Source: Engraulis encrasicolus (Eukaryota; Chordata; Actinopteri; Clupeiformes; Engraulidae). Taken from it: 64,000 nt of DNA. The translations under genes and the position numbers were made by a program. Position 1 is the stretch's first letter; every line of letters begins with the position of its first letter. Positions 1 through 12,900 of the stretch are shown here, one piece after another. Below the pieces are notes generated by a model. The model did not search any database and was not told where the DNA came from. It was given only the letters and a program-made list of their open reading frames with translations. Where the stretch lies: NCBI RefSeq assembly GCF_034702125.1, contig NC_085880.1:44629077-44693076 (forward strand), in the 5' to 3' direction.

Positions 1-662
1 GAACCTAGAAGAACGGCTTCAGTGAGGGTAATTTGTTGATTCATTTTTCTCATTGCAATCAAAGTAGTTGATCAAAAAGTGACTTAACCCATTTAGCCTA
101 AGTCCTTTTTGGGAAATGGTGCCCTCACCAAGTTACTTTAGACAAGACATGCAATATGCTGGCTCCTACAGTTAGTTACAGTTAAATATGCTTCAAATGA
201 CCTCCAGATATAATCTCATTGCAACCATTTATCAAATAGATATGATTGTTTTCCTGTGGTGCTTGGATACCAGGAAGTGTTACTGCTCAAAGGGAAATGC
301 AGTACTGTACTTCTATGTGACTGAAGTGAGATGTCCATAACTGAACTTGCAGGCAGGGAGGCATGAATTCAATCATTTTGTTCATTCAAGTTTATAGGCC
401 ATATCTTTCACCCTGTCTATTGTGACACAAAGCTAGGAACTTGGTCTGGCCAATCTCGCACACTAACCGACTTCTTAAGTGAAGTGATTTTGTATATCTC
501 TGTGGCCAAGGCAGCAGAGCCAAATCACACCCCCTCATTCTGTGTAGTGATGGAAAATGCAATCTCACCCATTTCACTTCGCTCACTCCAGTCATTGCAA
601 TAAACATGATGCACCATTGTGTCCGCTAAAAATGTGAGATTGTGTGCGCCTACCCACCAGGC
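1..662. other. TM9SF3 intron, nothing recognised
   Basis: Non-coding and AT-rich. Short ORFs here have no recognisable protein content. Confidence 0.6.
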
Positions 663-670
663 TGCATATT

Positions 671-1213
671 AGGGATGTTAATAAAATTGAAATGTATCGA
701 TGTATCGGAAGTATCGGCCGGCGATTTAATCGAATCGCATCGTATCGTATCGTGGGGCATTCTCAAGAATCGAAAAGAATCGAATCGCTGGCCCCTGTGT
801 AATGCCCTAGCTCCATAACACAATAGTACTGGAAAAGTAATTGGAAAAAATCGAATCGAACCGAATCGCATCGTATCATGGGTAATTCTTAAGTATTTCT
901 GTATGAAAAGGAGACAATCCGCACACTTCAGGTCTATTTTTTATGCAAAGAAGCTTTACTTGACTCGGCTGATGAAGGTCTAAGGACCGAAAGCTTGCAA
1001 GTCAAGTAAAGCTTCTTTGAACAAATATAGACCTGAAGTGTGCGGATTGCCTTCTTTTTATACAGAAATTTCTACTGAATCCTGCACCTTCTAAACAGAT
1101 GAGCGGTGGCCTATCACAACTTAAGAATTCTTAAGTATCAAAAAAAATCGAAACCCTGATTTAAGAAATCGATACCGTATCGTATCGTCATGAAAGCTGT
1201 GATTTACACCCCT
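671..1213. mobile_element. hAT-like non-autonomous element built of gtatcg words
   Basis: The ends are imperfect inverted repeats (agggatgtta and the complement of ttacacccct). They are flanked by an 8-bp direct repeat tgcatatt (663-670 and 1216-1223). The interior has scattered forms of aatcgaatcg/gtatcgtatcg in both orientations. A palindrome (915-1050) is nested in it. Confidence 0.75.
915..1050 (+). repeat. Long palindrome with hammerhead-like core at its tip
   Basis: Arms at 948-965 and 1000-1017 are perfect complements, and a second pair at 919-937 and 1026-1045 extends the stem. The tip (969-992) reads CTGATGA, A, GGTC-taa-GGACC, GAAA. That matches the conserved core layout of a type I hammerhead ribozyme but has an extra A before stem II and no clear NUH cleavage triplet. 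Confidence 0.6.
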
Positions 1214-1231
1214 ACTGCATATTGTTACCCT

Positions 1232-1305
1232 GCTGGTGGCGGCTCAGGTGGTAGAGGAGCCGCTCGGCAACCAGAAGGTTGCAGGTTCAAGCCCCGCTCT
1301 GCCTG
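1232..1305 (+). mobile_element. tRNA-derived SINE head
   Basis: A-box-like ggctcaggtggtagagg and B-box ggttcaagccc are spaced as in a tRNA gene, without a credible full cloverleaf. This is a short SINE remnant, not a tRNA gene. Confidence 0.55.
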
Positions 1306-1423
1306 GCCTATCCAAGTTGCTAACCCTGCTAGCAACTAGGCTTTCCAGAAAAGCACCTGTTTTGCACTACTTTAGTTCTGATATGCCTGCTGCTCTTGAT
1401 TCATCCAACCATTCCAACTAAAA

Positions 1424-1732
1424 GCCAACTGGGAAACTCCAGCTCCCATCCCATTGTCATTGTGACACAGCACTCCACAGCACACAAATGAACACTGGAC
1501 TCTGCACACAACAAAATTGCATTTATGCCTAACCCGTGCAAGGGGGCAGCCCTCAATGGCGCCCCTAGGGAGCAGTGTGGCGGGACGGTACCATGCTCAG
1601 GGTAGCTTTGTCATGGATGGAGGAGGATGAGGGAGAGCACTGGTTAATTACTTCCCCCACCACCAACCTGGCGGGTTAGGAGTCGAACCGGCAACCTTTG
1701 GGCTACAATTCTGACGCCTTAACTAGAGACCG
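1424..1732 (-). mobile_element. SINE (family B), split by a DNA element
   Basis: Shares most of its length with copies at 31085-31265, 36670-36970, 52557-52660, 52735-52870 and 53060-53260. The right end is the complement of a tRNA-like head with B box ggttcgactcc, so the SINE reads on the minus strand. Its last bases resume at 3586 after the insertion at 1733-3579. Confidence 0.75.
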
Positions 1733-3579
1733 ACCGATATGGGTTTTTCTATGGCCGATGCCGATGCCGATATTTAGAGGTCAGAGTCAGCCGATGGCCG
1801 ATGTGACTGGCCGATTTTTTGGGCCGATTTTTGAGGCCGATATGCTATCATATTATCCTTAATTGGCATGCTAAAAATATACCGGTATATAAACAATATT
1901 CTTTTTCATTTATTTATCCATAACATGCGTATTTTATTAATTAAAAGTAACATGTTCTATTTACACACTTAATATTCATATATATAGGCCTAGTAGAAAT
2001 ATTATGTATTATGTATGTAGTGAGGGCAGAATACAGGAAAATAAACAAGGGGCCGGGCCGCACATTAGCGGTGACAGCCTATTGTGTGATGACCGGTTCA
2101 ATGTAACAAATACACAAGGGAGGCAAAAGCTGTCTGGTGGCCCATGATTTATTTCCAATATTTCAAGAGGCAATGTAAGAAAAAACACAAATTGCATAAA
2201 TATTATTGTGTCAGTGTAATGAATTATCCACATGTACATGGTTAATAATTAAGCTTATTATTAATTGTTATTTATTATTATCTTGTTATTTTATTGTTGC
2301 CTACAATCATTCAATGCATGTTTATAAGCTGTTTAATTTGTATTTAATTCTTATTATAGCCACCACTACTTGCTGTTCCCCGGCACTTAATGGGTCAATG
2401 TGAAACTCGTGCTGATCCAATCAGATCAAGTGCCTCTATCTCACATTCACGCAGGCAGCGATGTAAACAAAGGCAGCTCTCCTCTCTGTGCCTCCCTCAG
2501 TTTAAATGAGCAAGTTCTGTCGTAACCTAGCATGTTTAGCTAACTTGCTACAGCCTTCAAAGAGGCAATTTTACAGGATGGATTCACAAAGCTATCAAAA
2601 AATAATGTCACTTTTGCGAAATGTGCTTACATTACAGCATGATACTATTCCAACTGTGGGTTAAAGTCACAAATAAAAGTGCTAAGCAATCGCTAACGCT
2701 AACCGCTATTCAGTTTGGAGTGTTTATAAACAGCTGTTGACTGTTGACTGTTGCCGTAACTGGCTCCTGTTATTTGGTGACGGACGGTGATAATATAACA
2801 ATGAATGACATAATATGATTACTACCAAAGCGCCGATTACATTTTGTTTTATTAACAAGGTGATAAAATAGTACCCAAACTACCTCGGCCCCGACTGAAA
2901 CTTGAAAAATATCTTAGCATCATGCTTTAGTTCCCAGCCTGTCATGAACTCAACAGTGACACATTTTGCAAACTAGTTCATCTACAATATTGGGATTGAC
3001 ATAATCACAGATTCAAGTATATTTTCAAAAGACTCCCAACAACTCCAGAAAGTTGCAATGGCGATTTAATAGATAAAATCCATGCGTCTCAATTTCAGGG
3101 ATAGTCCTTAGGTCAGTAAAAGGCATCGTGGTCACACACCACAAGCAACTTTGATTTCAACTCCGTTGCCGTTGAAAACAAATAGACATGGGGTGAAAGT
3201 CAATCACATGTCAGAAATGCATCCTTTTTTGTTAACATTTCGCTCAGATTTTAACTTACTATTGTATTTTTAGAGCTAAACTTCACACTGGTTACCACCA
3301 GTATTGGGGCTCCGAGTAGCTGCCCGCTGATGTGCCTGATAGACAGGTGTGCCTGACAGAGAGGTGTGACGTTCACGAACGAGTCGGTTCTTTTGAACAC
3401 AGCTGGGGGAGCCACTCGATTGTTATTTCGTTCGTTTTTCATTAACGTGACCTCATTCACGTGACCTCGACCTTAAAATCGGCGCAACCAAATGAGAAAA
3501 TCGGCCGATGCCGATTAATTACAAAATAGCAAAAATCGGCCGATTTAATCGGCCGGCCGATCGATCGGTCGGTCTCTAG
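1733..3579. mobile_element. 1.85-kb terminal-inverted-repeat element rich in gccgat
   Basis: Begins ctagagaccgaccgat and ends with its complement. It is flanked by ccttaa on both sides (1727-1732, 3580-3585) inside a SINE. Degenerate gccgat words crowd both ends. No transposase reading frame is visible, so it is non-autonomous. Confidence 0.8.
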
Positions 3580-3821
3580 CCTTAACCGCTTACCATGACT
3601 GCTTTTTTTTTTTTTTAAGTGAAAGGCCATTGGGAAAGGTACAGACCTGTACACACCTGTAGCATGCCGTTCAGGCTCATGCCTGGCCTTGCCCCCACCC
3701 CCAAGTCTCTTCCGCTTTTGTCTGGTCTACACAGCTTCATTGGCCTATCGTTTGAATGAAGCCACAAAAATCCCATAGTGCACCACTTCTGTAAGACTTA
3801 ATGGGGTGTTTGTTTGAACAG

Positions 3822-3982
3822 GTATTGTAGGAGAGGCGGATGAGAACGGAGAGGACCACTACCTGTGGACCTACAAGAAGCTGGAGATCGGATTCAACGC
3901 CGACCGAATCGTGGATGTCAACCTGACCAGCGAGGGCAAAGTGAAGCTGGTACCCAACACCAGGATTGCCATGTCTTACTCA
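3822..3982 (+). CDS. tm9sf3: TM9SF3 exon (lumenal domain)
   Basis: Codes [20 protein letters not shown] and onward to NTRIAMSYS, using one base from the previous exon. The acceptor is ttgaacag. A second AG nine bases in (ttgtag) would give an in-frame loss of three residues if used. Donor TCA|gtgagt. Confidence 0.95.
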
Positions 3983-6900
3983 GTGAGTACATTTCAATGT
4001 CCTTGCATTTGTTTTTAGATTAAAAAAATTTATTTGCCATTTGTGCAGGGACTAGTAGTCCAGGCACATAGGAATTCCCCTGCAGGCCCTCTGAGTAAAT
4101 GGGGGGGGAGACTAAAAATTCAAAAAAAGTGATCCACATAGAAAAATCAAAAGAATCAGAAAATCAAAAATCAAAGTGAGTCAAATGCTCTATTTTGCCA
4201 TCAGTCTGACTGTAATGGGGAAGCTATTAAAGCGGGGAAGCTTTTAAAAACTCTGCCTGTTTAGTGGGGATATTATTGTCCACTCCACTGTGTCTCAGGA
4301 TGTATGTACAGTGCTTCTGTCTGAGCAGTGAATCAGACTCTCACAAGGGGAATGTGAAGGCGGGGATACTTCATACTTGGTTATTATTGTTTTAATATTT
4401 TGTGTCTGTGTCTGTTTCTGTCAGAACGTTCTTACTATGTACTATCAGGGTGGACACTACACTTTTCACACACACACACACGCACACGCACACACATACA
4501 CACAGCACATTTGAGTCACGGGGAACAAGATTCGACAATGCAAATTCATTAGACAATCTGATGGTGATGTAGGTCCCTAAAACGTTGGCATTGTTTTTTT
4601 GCATTCGTGGTTGTTGCAATACACAGTTTGAGGACTTGCACCACAAAATAAGCAACATCTGATCTCAGCTGATCACATTATCCTTCATGAGTGGAGATGC
4701 AACACTTCTGTGACCTGAGGAAGGCCGACAGGCAGAAATGTGGTCACATTAAAAACCTGTTTTATGTAACTCGGGAGTGTGCGGCACTTCTCTCCTCCCA
4801 CATTACCTTCATACCATTCAACTCAACTGATGCACATGAAGGTGTGTTATCTATCGAAAACACCTCTCTGGCTGGCATACTCTGAGCAAGAGCTATGGAT
4901 GTTCAAACCATCTCTGGAAAAAGTTTATTTAGCCAAGTGATAAGGAAATGAAAACGGCTGCACAGTATCCAGGGTTTTTTTTCTATAGGTGTAAAAGAAG
5001 TGTTGACTTTACATATTCAGCAAAGGCTGTCTTGTATGTGAAGGTGCACTTTAGATGGTGAAGGCCTACTATATGTGTGTGAGTGACAATGTGTAGGGGT
5101 ATGGAATCTGCTCCATCAGGTTTTGTAGGTGTGGGTGTGGAGAGGTGGGTGGGAAATATCCCAATTTAGACCCGTGCCAAGCCTGTAAATACCTTCAGAG
5201 GAAACTACTCGGAAGCTTCATAAAACGCTTCATTAGAAATTGACACGACCGACAAACCAACCGTGGGTCACAATTTTATCAAGACTTGCAGATCCACCGC
5301 AGGCCTCTGCTGCCAGTGACTGACTGATCCGCGCATATGGCTCAATGGTTAGAGAGCTGGCCTATAGATCAGAGGGGTGCAGGTTCAAATCCCACTCTTA
5401 CCACTCTTGCCTAACCCCACGTTGCTCCATGGCCTGGAACCAATACCCTGTACTTAAATGTGAGGTGGGTATACTGTATATAATTGTGCTATTCTAAACA
5501 ATGGACCAATCAATATGTGGGAATACTGAAATCACTGAAATTTTGAAGTGGGTATACTGTGTATACCTGCGTTCTACATAGACTACACCACTGCCCTTAT
5601 GTCTTTTCGCTGTGCCATGAGTACCCCCTAACTCATGCTTTACATCACTTTTTCTATTCCAGTGTGACTATGCTCCATGCATTTGTTGAAATTATGAATT
5701 CCTTTTCCCTAGTACCCCCTGCAGTGTGCTCCCTGGTTTGGAACCACTGGTGTAGTGTATTGTAATGTGGTGTAGTCTAGTGGAGTGTAACCCAGCCAGC
5801 CTTGAGACTCAAGGGGTCTATCTTCTTATCTAACCTCCTGTCCTCGCCTTGTGCCTGTGACCTCGTGCTTTGTAGTGAAAGCAAATAGTCATCCTAGGCA
5901 CAATAACGTTCCTGGGGACTTTTTTTTTTTATCATTCAGCATCCCGATTGCAAATGAGAAAACAACCTTTGAATTGTGCTTTTACAAGATATTGAATTAA
6001 ATGTTTATCAACAATGACGTCTTGCCTCACTCACTGCATGATGCCACAAGCACAAGGAGAGGCTGGGATGGTAGATACTAGGGCTATAATGATATTGTAT
6101 CGAATTGAGAAATCGTGATGCACAGAACCACAATTCTGTATCGTGATGGAAGAAGGCAGTATCGTGATGGGCCTTTTCAAAGTTCTGTTACCCTTAAATC
6201 AAGAAAACAACCACATGATAGGATCTGATGGTGCTTCCAAGCTTCAAATCATTATCATTGTTATTTTCAAACGTTTTTTTTTTTTGACAAAATCACGGAG
6301 TGTATCGAACTATAGGTCAAAAATCGTGATGCGAATAGAATCATGAGTTGAGTGGATCGTCACAGCCCTTGTTGATATTGAAGTGAACTCAAGGTCTTTA
6401 TTCCCTGGGAGCTGCTGCTGGTGGTGATGGTGTGACGTGGGGAAGTTGCAGATACTCAACTGTACAAAATCACAATTTAGGCCGTAGGGTGACAGCCCTT
6501 TTCGTTCAACCTCGCTCCACAGCTTCCGAACAGCAGGTCCCTTAGATGATGAAACGACCAAAGCTATGTTCAACTTACCGTGAAATGTCCGCTTCATGTA
6601 ATCGTGCACGTAATTAAAACGGTGACATTTTAGTAAGAAATCTTACCCTCTGTAGGGAATGACGATTTTTACGTCACTGGACACCATGTGACCGTTTTAA
6701 ACCAATCACGTAGCCGATTTACGGCGAAAAAGTGGCAAGCCGTTTGAAAAACTGAAAATAATGACAAGCCGTCTGTCTGACCTACCTATAAGAATCTCCC
6801 AAAATACCATTTTGAAGAGGGTATATAATAACAATTATCAAAAATAATACTCGTGCCTACATTTCTGGATTGGGACAAATTCTAAATAAATAATAAATAA

Positions 6901-9855
6901 TGCTTTATTTACTGAACAAAGCATAATTATGCTATTGACATTTCATACTGTGGATTTGAGCAATTAATGGAAACAATTGCAATAAGTAGGCTATAGATAA
7001 CCCAGACTATTGATAACCCTCTAAGTGATTGTAACTCCAAACAGTGCTTTGTTTATAGCACCAACAACTATTGTGCAAGTGGATGATAAGGTTACCTTTT
7101 CATGTTCACATATAATAACAATTATCAAAAATAATACTCATGCATATATCTCTGGATTGGGATAAGTTCTAAATAAATCATAAACAGTGCTTTATTTACA
7201 GCACAAGGCACAATTTTGCAATTGACATTTCATACTGTGGTTTTGAGCAATTAATGGAAACAATTACAATAAGTAGGCTATAGATAACCCAGGCTATTGA
7301 TAACCCTCTAAGTGCTTTGTTTATAGCACCAACAACTATTATGCAAGTGGATGATAAGGTTACCTTTTCATATTCACATTAATAAATGGAAATAATCTAA
7401 TGATCAATGATAAGGACCATTCAGGTATTCATGTTCATTTATTCACTAATAACTATACAACAAATAAAAAAATCAAAACAAGTGGCATACACATGAACCG
7501 GCATTTTCATGAACTGTGTGAAAGCATCCAGGTACACATCTTTTGCGCATGCCACAGCAAATGACTTCAGTGAGATTGAAGTTTACTGCAGTTGGGGGGC
7601 ATGGGCATGACATGCCAGGACTGTGACTAAGCAGCCTCTTCAAAAGCAAAGCTGCTGTGTAAAGTGTCCGTGTCTCCTCTGCTGTGGTTGGTTGCTTTGA
7701 CTTCCTCCTTTCTGTGTCGCTGCTGTCTGTCTGGCTCATTTCGCTGGACTGAGTCGTCTCCGCACCTGATGGTAACAAGTCCAAGACTGCATTCGTCGAC
7801 AAGTTTCTCAGTCAAAAAACCAGTTCAGATGTGTTGCGTTTGGCGGGGGTGTGGAACACTAGCTGAGGAAAATCACGACTGAGCCTCTTCTTCAATATAT
7901 CCTGTCTGTAAACACAAATCAACAAAAAAAGAGGCATATCAGTACAAGCATAGTGGGGCTTCATGTAGTCGCTGATATGTAATAGCCACCCTCACACATT
8001 AACTCGGAGTGAATAAATAATATTGGTGGAGTTTACTTGCTATGCAACAGATATAATACCAAGTATTCCCAAGGGAAGCACATACTGTAACGAACATCAC
8101 ACTATCAAGAATACTGCCATCCTCCTTATTTCAAAATATTACAAGTACAGTATGTGCAGATGACAAGCAGAGTGTTAGAGAATAATTTCAGTCAATTTCA
8201 ACGTGCAGTTGTAATGCTCACACTACCCTGGACGTGTCAGTACTAGAGATTTTTTTTTCTTCTTCTTCAGCCTTTTCCGAGATTCTGGTCATTGTAATGA
8301 GGGCAGCGCTTTGTTTACATTTCAAAAAACATTTTTATTTATTCCCAAAAACCTCCAAAAGGTTATACAACATCAGCCGACAACTAGCAAACAGCGACAC
8401 CCCTTTAAATATTTGGAGTAGGCCTATGTTGTAAACAATGTAAACAAATGCTGCCCCCATTAGAATAGCCTCATATCTCGGAAAGGGCTGAGCCGAAAAA
8501 TGTGCCATCACGGGTACTGACAAGTTAAGGGTATGAGCAATACAACAGCATATTGAAATTGACTGAAGTGGTCCTTTAAGTCACATGCGTGAACTTTCCC
8601 TTGGATTTGACAAATTTGTAATACACTGACTTGCAATTACCTGTAGGTTGAAGCATCAACACCTTCACTTGACTGCACAAGGGCAATAAAGGCCTTCCTC
8701 AGTTGGCTCATCCTCAGCACCTCTTGGTTGATCAGTAGCCTTTAGCGGATTACCCTCTCGCAGAATAACTTGTAGCTCAGATCAATTGTTGGCCCAATCC
8801 TTACAAAAATATAGAAGAAGATGTGTGTTGTGAGAGCTTTCTTTGTGAGATCCATGTTGTGAGAACAAACTGTCTCAATCATAGGACACACATTGTACTG
8901 TGTTTCTATATAAAATTAAGATTGACTTACTGTTCTTTCTCTGCTCTGACAGGCTCACTCAAAAACCTTGTGTACTCTCTGTAGCAACTTCTGTGGTACT
9001 GCACCTCCAGAGCCACACAGTCTCTGTCCTTGATGTGAATGAGGATGCTCTTGGCTTCCTTTACTTCAGCTGCTTCCTGCAACTTGCCTTGTACAAAAGA
9101 AAAGAAAAAAGAATGAATAAATAGACAGGCAAACAATTACACATTTTTCCTGGTGGAGTGGTAATGTAAAAAAAAAAAAATGGCGATGGGTGTTGCACCC
9201 CCGTAGCCTCTTACTGCAGTGCAGATGGGGTTGCCAGCGGGCTTATTCACTATTTGCTGAAAAATACATCATAACAACATTGCTATGACAGTGCAGAGTA
9301 ACAGATTAAGACATACATATTAAAATTTTGGTGACAGTAAGGTTATAACATAGGTGCTGTGCTAAGGGGTTAAGCACACAGATGTACAGCACAGCCAGGA
9401 CACACCTCTTGAGCCTGGTCACTGAGGCTGCCCAGGGACAGAAGCGGAAAAATCCCAAGTGTACAAGTGAGAGAGGGGGGCAGTGGGGGGTAGGGGAATG
9501 GCACGGGGGATGGGATGGCAGAAGCAGTGTCTTAACCAGACAGGCCATCAGGCTGAGGAGCCACATTTCTGAACAGATATTCAGAGTCATATCAACATCA
9601 GGCATGCTTTGACATCCATATAAACATACCCTATCCTATTTAAGACAAAGTGTGATTCATTTAAACATCTCTAAAACCTAAAACACTGGGGGTACTATAG
9701 GCATGGGGATGTTTTGCAGGCTATTGGAATGTAATTTCACACCCACACACATAACACATTATGCCAATTCACACGTGCATTCATATTAGAATTAGACAAA
9801 AAAACAATGATTGTGCAGCTGTGTGGGCTAGATAGTCAGTCAACTTCTACTAACA

Positions 9856-9952
<97 letters not shown>

Positions 9953-12900
9953 TTTGGGGGATGGGATGCATTCGCATAGACTGTGTGGTCGGGGTGAGAG
10001 TAATCTTACCTGCGGTTAAAGTCTGTGTTTTCGTTCTCTTTGACGTCTGCCACTCGCGACGATAAATTTGCTGTCTTTCTTGCAAATCATGCAGACAGCA
10101 GGAAGAACGGGGCCAGAGCTCGTGATGGCCAAGCTTGATCTGGATCGCAGTTTCCTGGTCGGAGTGGTGGTCACAGCCGATAAAGCGGAGGTAGCCTGGC
10201 TAGTTCGGGGGTCTTGTTGGCCATCTCCCCTCTCTGCCTCTCGCAAGACACGCCGTGTGACTCGTTCAATTTCCCGCTTGGCAATAAACCTCCGGTAGCA
10301 TGTGGGATGGAGACCCGCATCCTCGGGAATTTCGTCAAACTCCAACTCAATACATTGCTTAAAATGTTCTGCTACGTCTCTGCACTCACCCTTCAATTCT
10401 AGCCGCTGCCGAAAATTTCGATATGTATTCCACCGTATATTGGTGAAATGCTGTGTTTCTTCATGCTTGACCGAAGATATATGCATGTAACACAACTTGC
10501 GTTTCGAAGATGTCTTTTTTTTGTACATTTTCGGTCGAGATTTCGTCTTCCTCGGTACTACTAGATGATCGACCAGCTCCTTCGGTAGCCATGCTACTTC
10601 CGTTTACTCCTCATCTCAGCTGACATAGCAGTTAGCTGATTCGTTCCTTCTGATGACGCTTCAACCGTGGCACCTCTCGAGGCGAAAAGTATTATTACGC
10701 CGGCCGAATATCTACATACGCCTCGGAGACAGTAGTTCGTCATTACACGTTGCGAATTTGAATAGCCTTGCAGTGCGGACTATTCCGAACAGAGGTTTTA
10801 AATCCTCTATATAAGTCTTTCTTTTTTATGAACTGAATGTCTGTTTGTTCGGAGGCTGTGGAGCGAAGTTCGGTTTCTGAAGCACTTTTCGAGGGTCACC
10901 TTCCGGCCTAATTGGCCTTGGCCACTTTTCAGAATGAACATAAATGTGATCAGCGAGTTGTGCTGAAATGGTTCTCCTCATTTTGTAGTGAGCCCTTTTT
11001 CTCATGAATTAATGAAAATGTTTCCGTCATTCTATCGAACATACTGTATGTAACCAACGTCAGTATGTTGCATCGTAGTGTAGTTGTATGATTTTCATTC
11101 ACAGATTAATAAACGATTAAAGTACCAAGTGTATTTTAAACATGATCTGTGCTTTCACCATAGGTAAAATGGAAGAAGTCGGATGTCAAATTTGAGGACC
11201 GATTCGACAAATACCTTGACCCATCCTTCTTCCAGCATAGAGTAAGTGAATGTGTTTCATTTTTCAGATTTTTGTTGTTGTTCCTGTCTTTGTGATCTAA
11301 GAGGAAATGTTAACATAAGCATCAGTGAAAGCCATCTAACCATTGTATATGCCTAGTGTATACTGTAAGCACAAGTGCTGCTCTTTTTCCAGGCCATTGT
11401 CTGATGCTATTTACCTTTTGCATATGATTTCAGTGATAAGTTGATGTGCAAGCAAAGCCAAGGTTTGAATATCATCATTTGCATATTAGCAACATGAAGG
11501 AAATGTGTGCAGAATTAAATAGTTACGTCGAGTTTACATTGAACTTTCATTTAATTCCGAATTGTGTGTTCACATGACATGTTTTAAAGCGGAATTAAGC
11601 CTTATTTAGAATTAAATGTAGTTAATTCTGAATGAAATGTCTCATTTAAACAAGGCCATTGTGTGCCTCTAATACCCAGTGTGCCCTTGTGTTCCTCAGA
11701 TTCACTGGTTTTCAATCTTCAACTCCTTCATGATGGTCATTTTCCTGGTGGGTCTGGTGTCCATGATCCTGATGAGGACGCTGAGGAAAGACTACGCCAG
11801 ATATAGCAAAGAGGAGGAGATGGACGACATGGTGAGCCTCGTCCGCTTGGCACATTTCAAAAGTATGGGTGTGGGCCAGGGATGGAAATAAGCACCCGTC
11901 CACCTCCTAATGACGGGTGAATTTGGCCTTAGGTGGGTGAAATATGTCTACCCACCCTTGACGGGTGAAATTTTTCTACAGGCGCCCGGGTTAATGCAGC
12001 ATCCAACGTCAAAAGTTTAAGCAAATTGGTAATGAAAAGAGTTATTGGCATCACAATAACTGAATTTATGACCTCTGAAACAAAAGCATTGATCAGAAAA
12101 TGATTTTACTTCGCATTATAATGTTTGGAACGGTTGAAAATGAACTGGTAAAAATAGTGACTGTTAAAACTTGTGAGTGACTGGTAGATTTTAGAATCTA
12201 CCTGCCACAGTGACTGGTGGAGAAAATGTTAAGCTCCACCCCTGGTGTGGGCCCTGCTGCGGCTCAACCAGTAGGGCACTGCACTGCTACACCAGAGAGA
12301 GTAGAGAGAGAGAGGTTCCATTGGCCCATTGTTTCCGGGTTCTATTGCAAGGGGGAGGGGGAGAGAAATCCCCCTTTAGGCAGACCTAAGGACTGTTCTA
12401 TTCATTGTAGGAGCATTATGACACGCCCCTTTAGGCAGACCGGAACCTGGTCATGTTAGGTGCCCATAGAAACCTATTACATTGGCATATCTCTATATAC
12501 TTAAAGAATCTCTGGCTACACCGGTGACAGCCGGGTTCGAGTCCGGCCCGAGGTCATTTCCCGATGCTCCCCTGTCTCTCTCTCATAGTGAGCATAGGCA
12601 GAGTTTGACATCAGGGGGTGCAAAACTATAAATAGGAATATTAATGTGGTCCAGGAAGACAGATGCTGAGGCACTCAAGGTTGCAATTTTTTTGCTTTTT
12701 TATTTGGCTGCTGAAGAAGGCCATAAGGGCCGAAACGCATAGGCATTGTAGCCAAATAAAAAAGTAAAAAAAATTGCAACCTTGAGTGCCTCAGCATCTG
12801 TCTTCCTGGACCAAGTTTGAGAGCCCCTACACTGATGAGCACCAAGGAAAAAAGGTGAAGACCCAGAAGCACTCCAATTACCTGCTTGTGTAGGAATATT

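Larger units (their letters stand above)
7490..10592 (-). pseudogene. Decayed copy of an uncharacterised multi-exon gene family, antisense in TM9SF3 intron
   Basis: Four minus-strand exon-like blocks join in phase. Block 1 (10592-10010) codes a Cys-rich region: [20 protein letters not shown] then [13 protein letters not shown], later [12 protein letters not shown]. Block 2 (9087-8941) has [20 protein letters not shown]. Block 3 (8799-8641) has [18 protein letters not shown] and [14 protein letters not shown]. Block 4 (about 7880-7490) has [20 protein letters not shown]. Splice signals are intact (CGCAG|gtaaga, gaaca|gtaagt, ctacag|gtaatt). Damage: block 1 leaves frame near its 3' end, so TAA comes just before the donor. 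An A8 run near the 5' end separates the ATG at 10592 from the open frame. Block 3 has an in-frame TAA. I recall similar architecture from unnamed multicopy fish and invertebrate proteins, possibly transposon-derived. Function is unknown. Confidence 0.65.

Noticed and set aside
1232..1305. Possible tRNA genes at 1232, 5331 and 16089
   Set aside because: A and B boxes are present, but the acceptor and anticodon arms do not pair and the sequences continue into shared SINE bodies.
9807..10085. Long Cys-Val or Thr-His ORFs
   Set aside because: Translations of the (GT)n microsatellite. The same applies to the ORFs at 39838-40308 and 55799-56002, and to the Arg-Glu ORF at 33849-34133.
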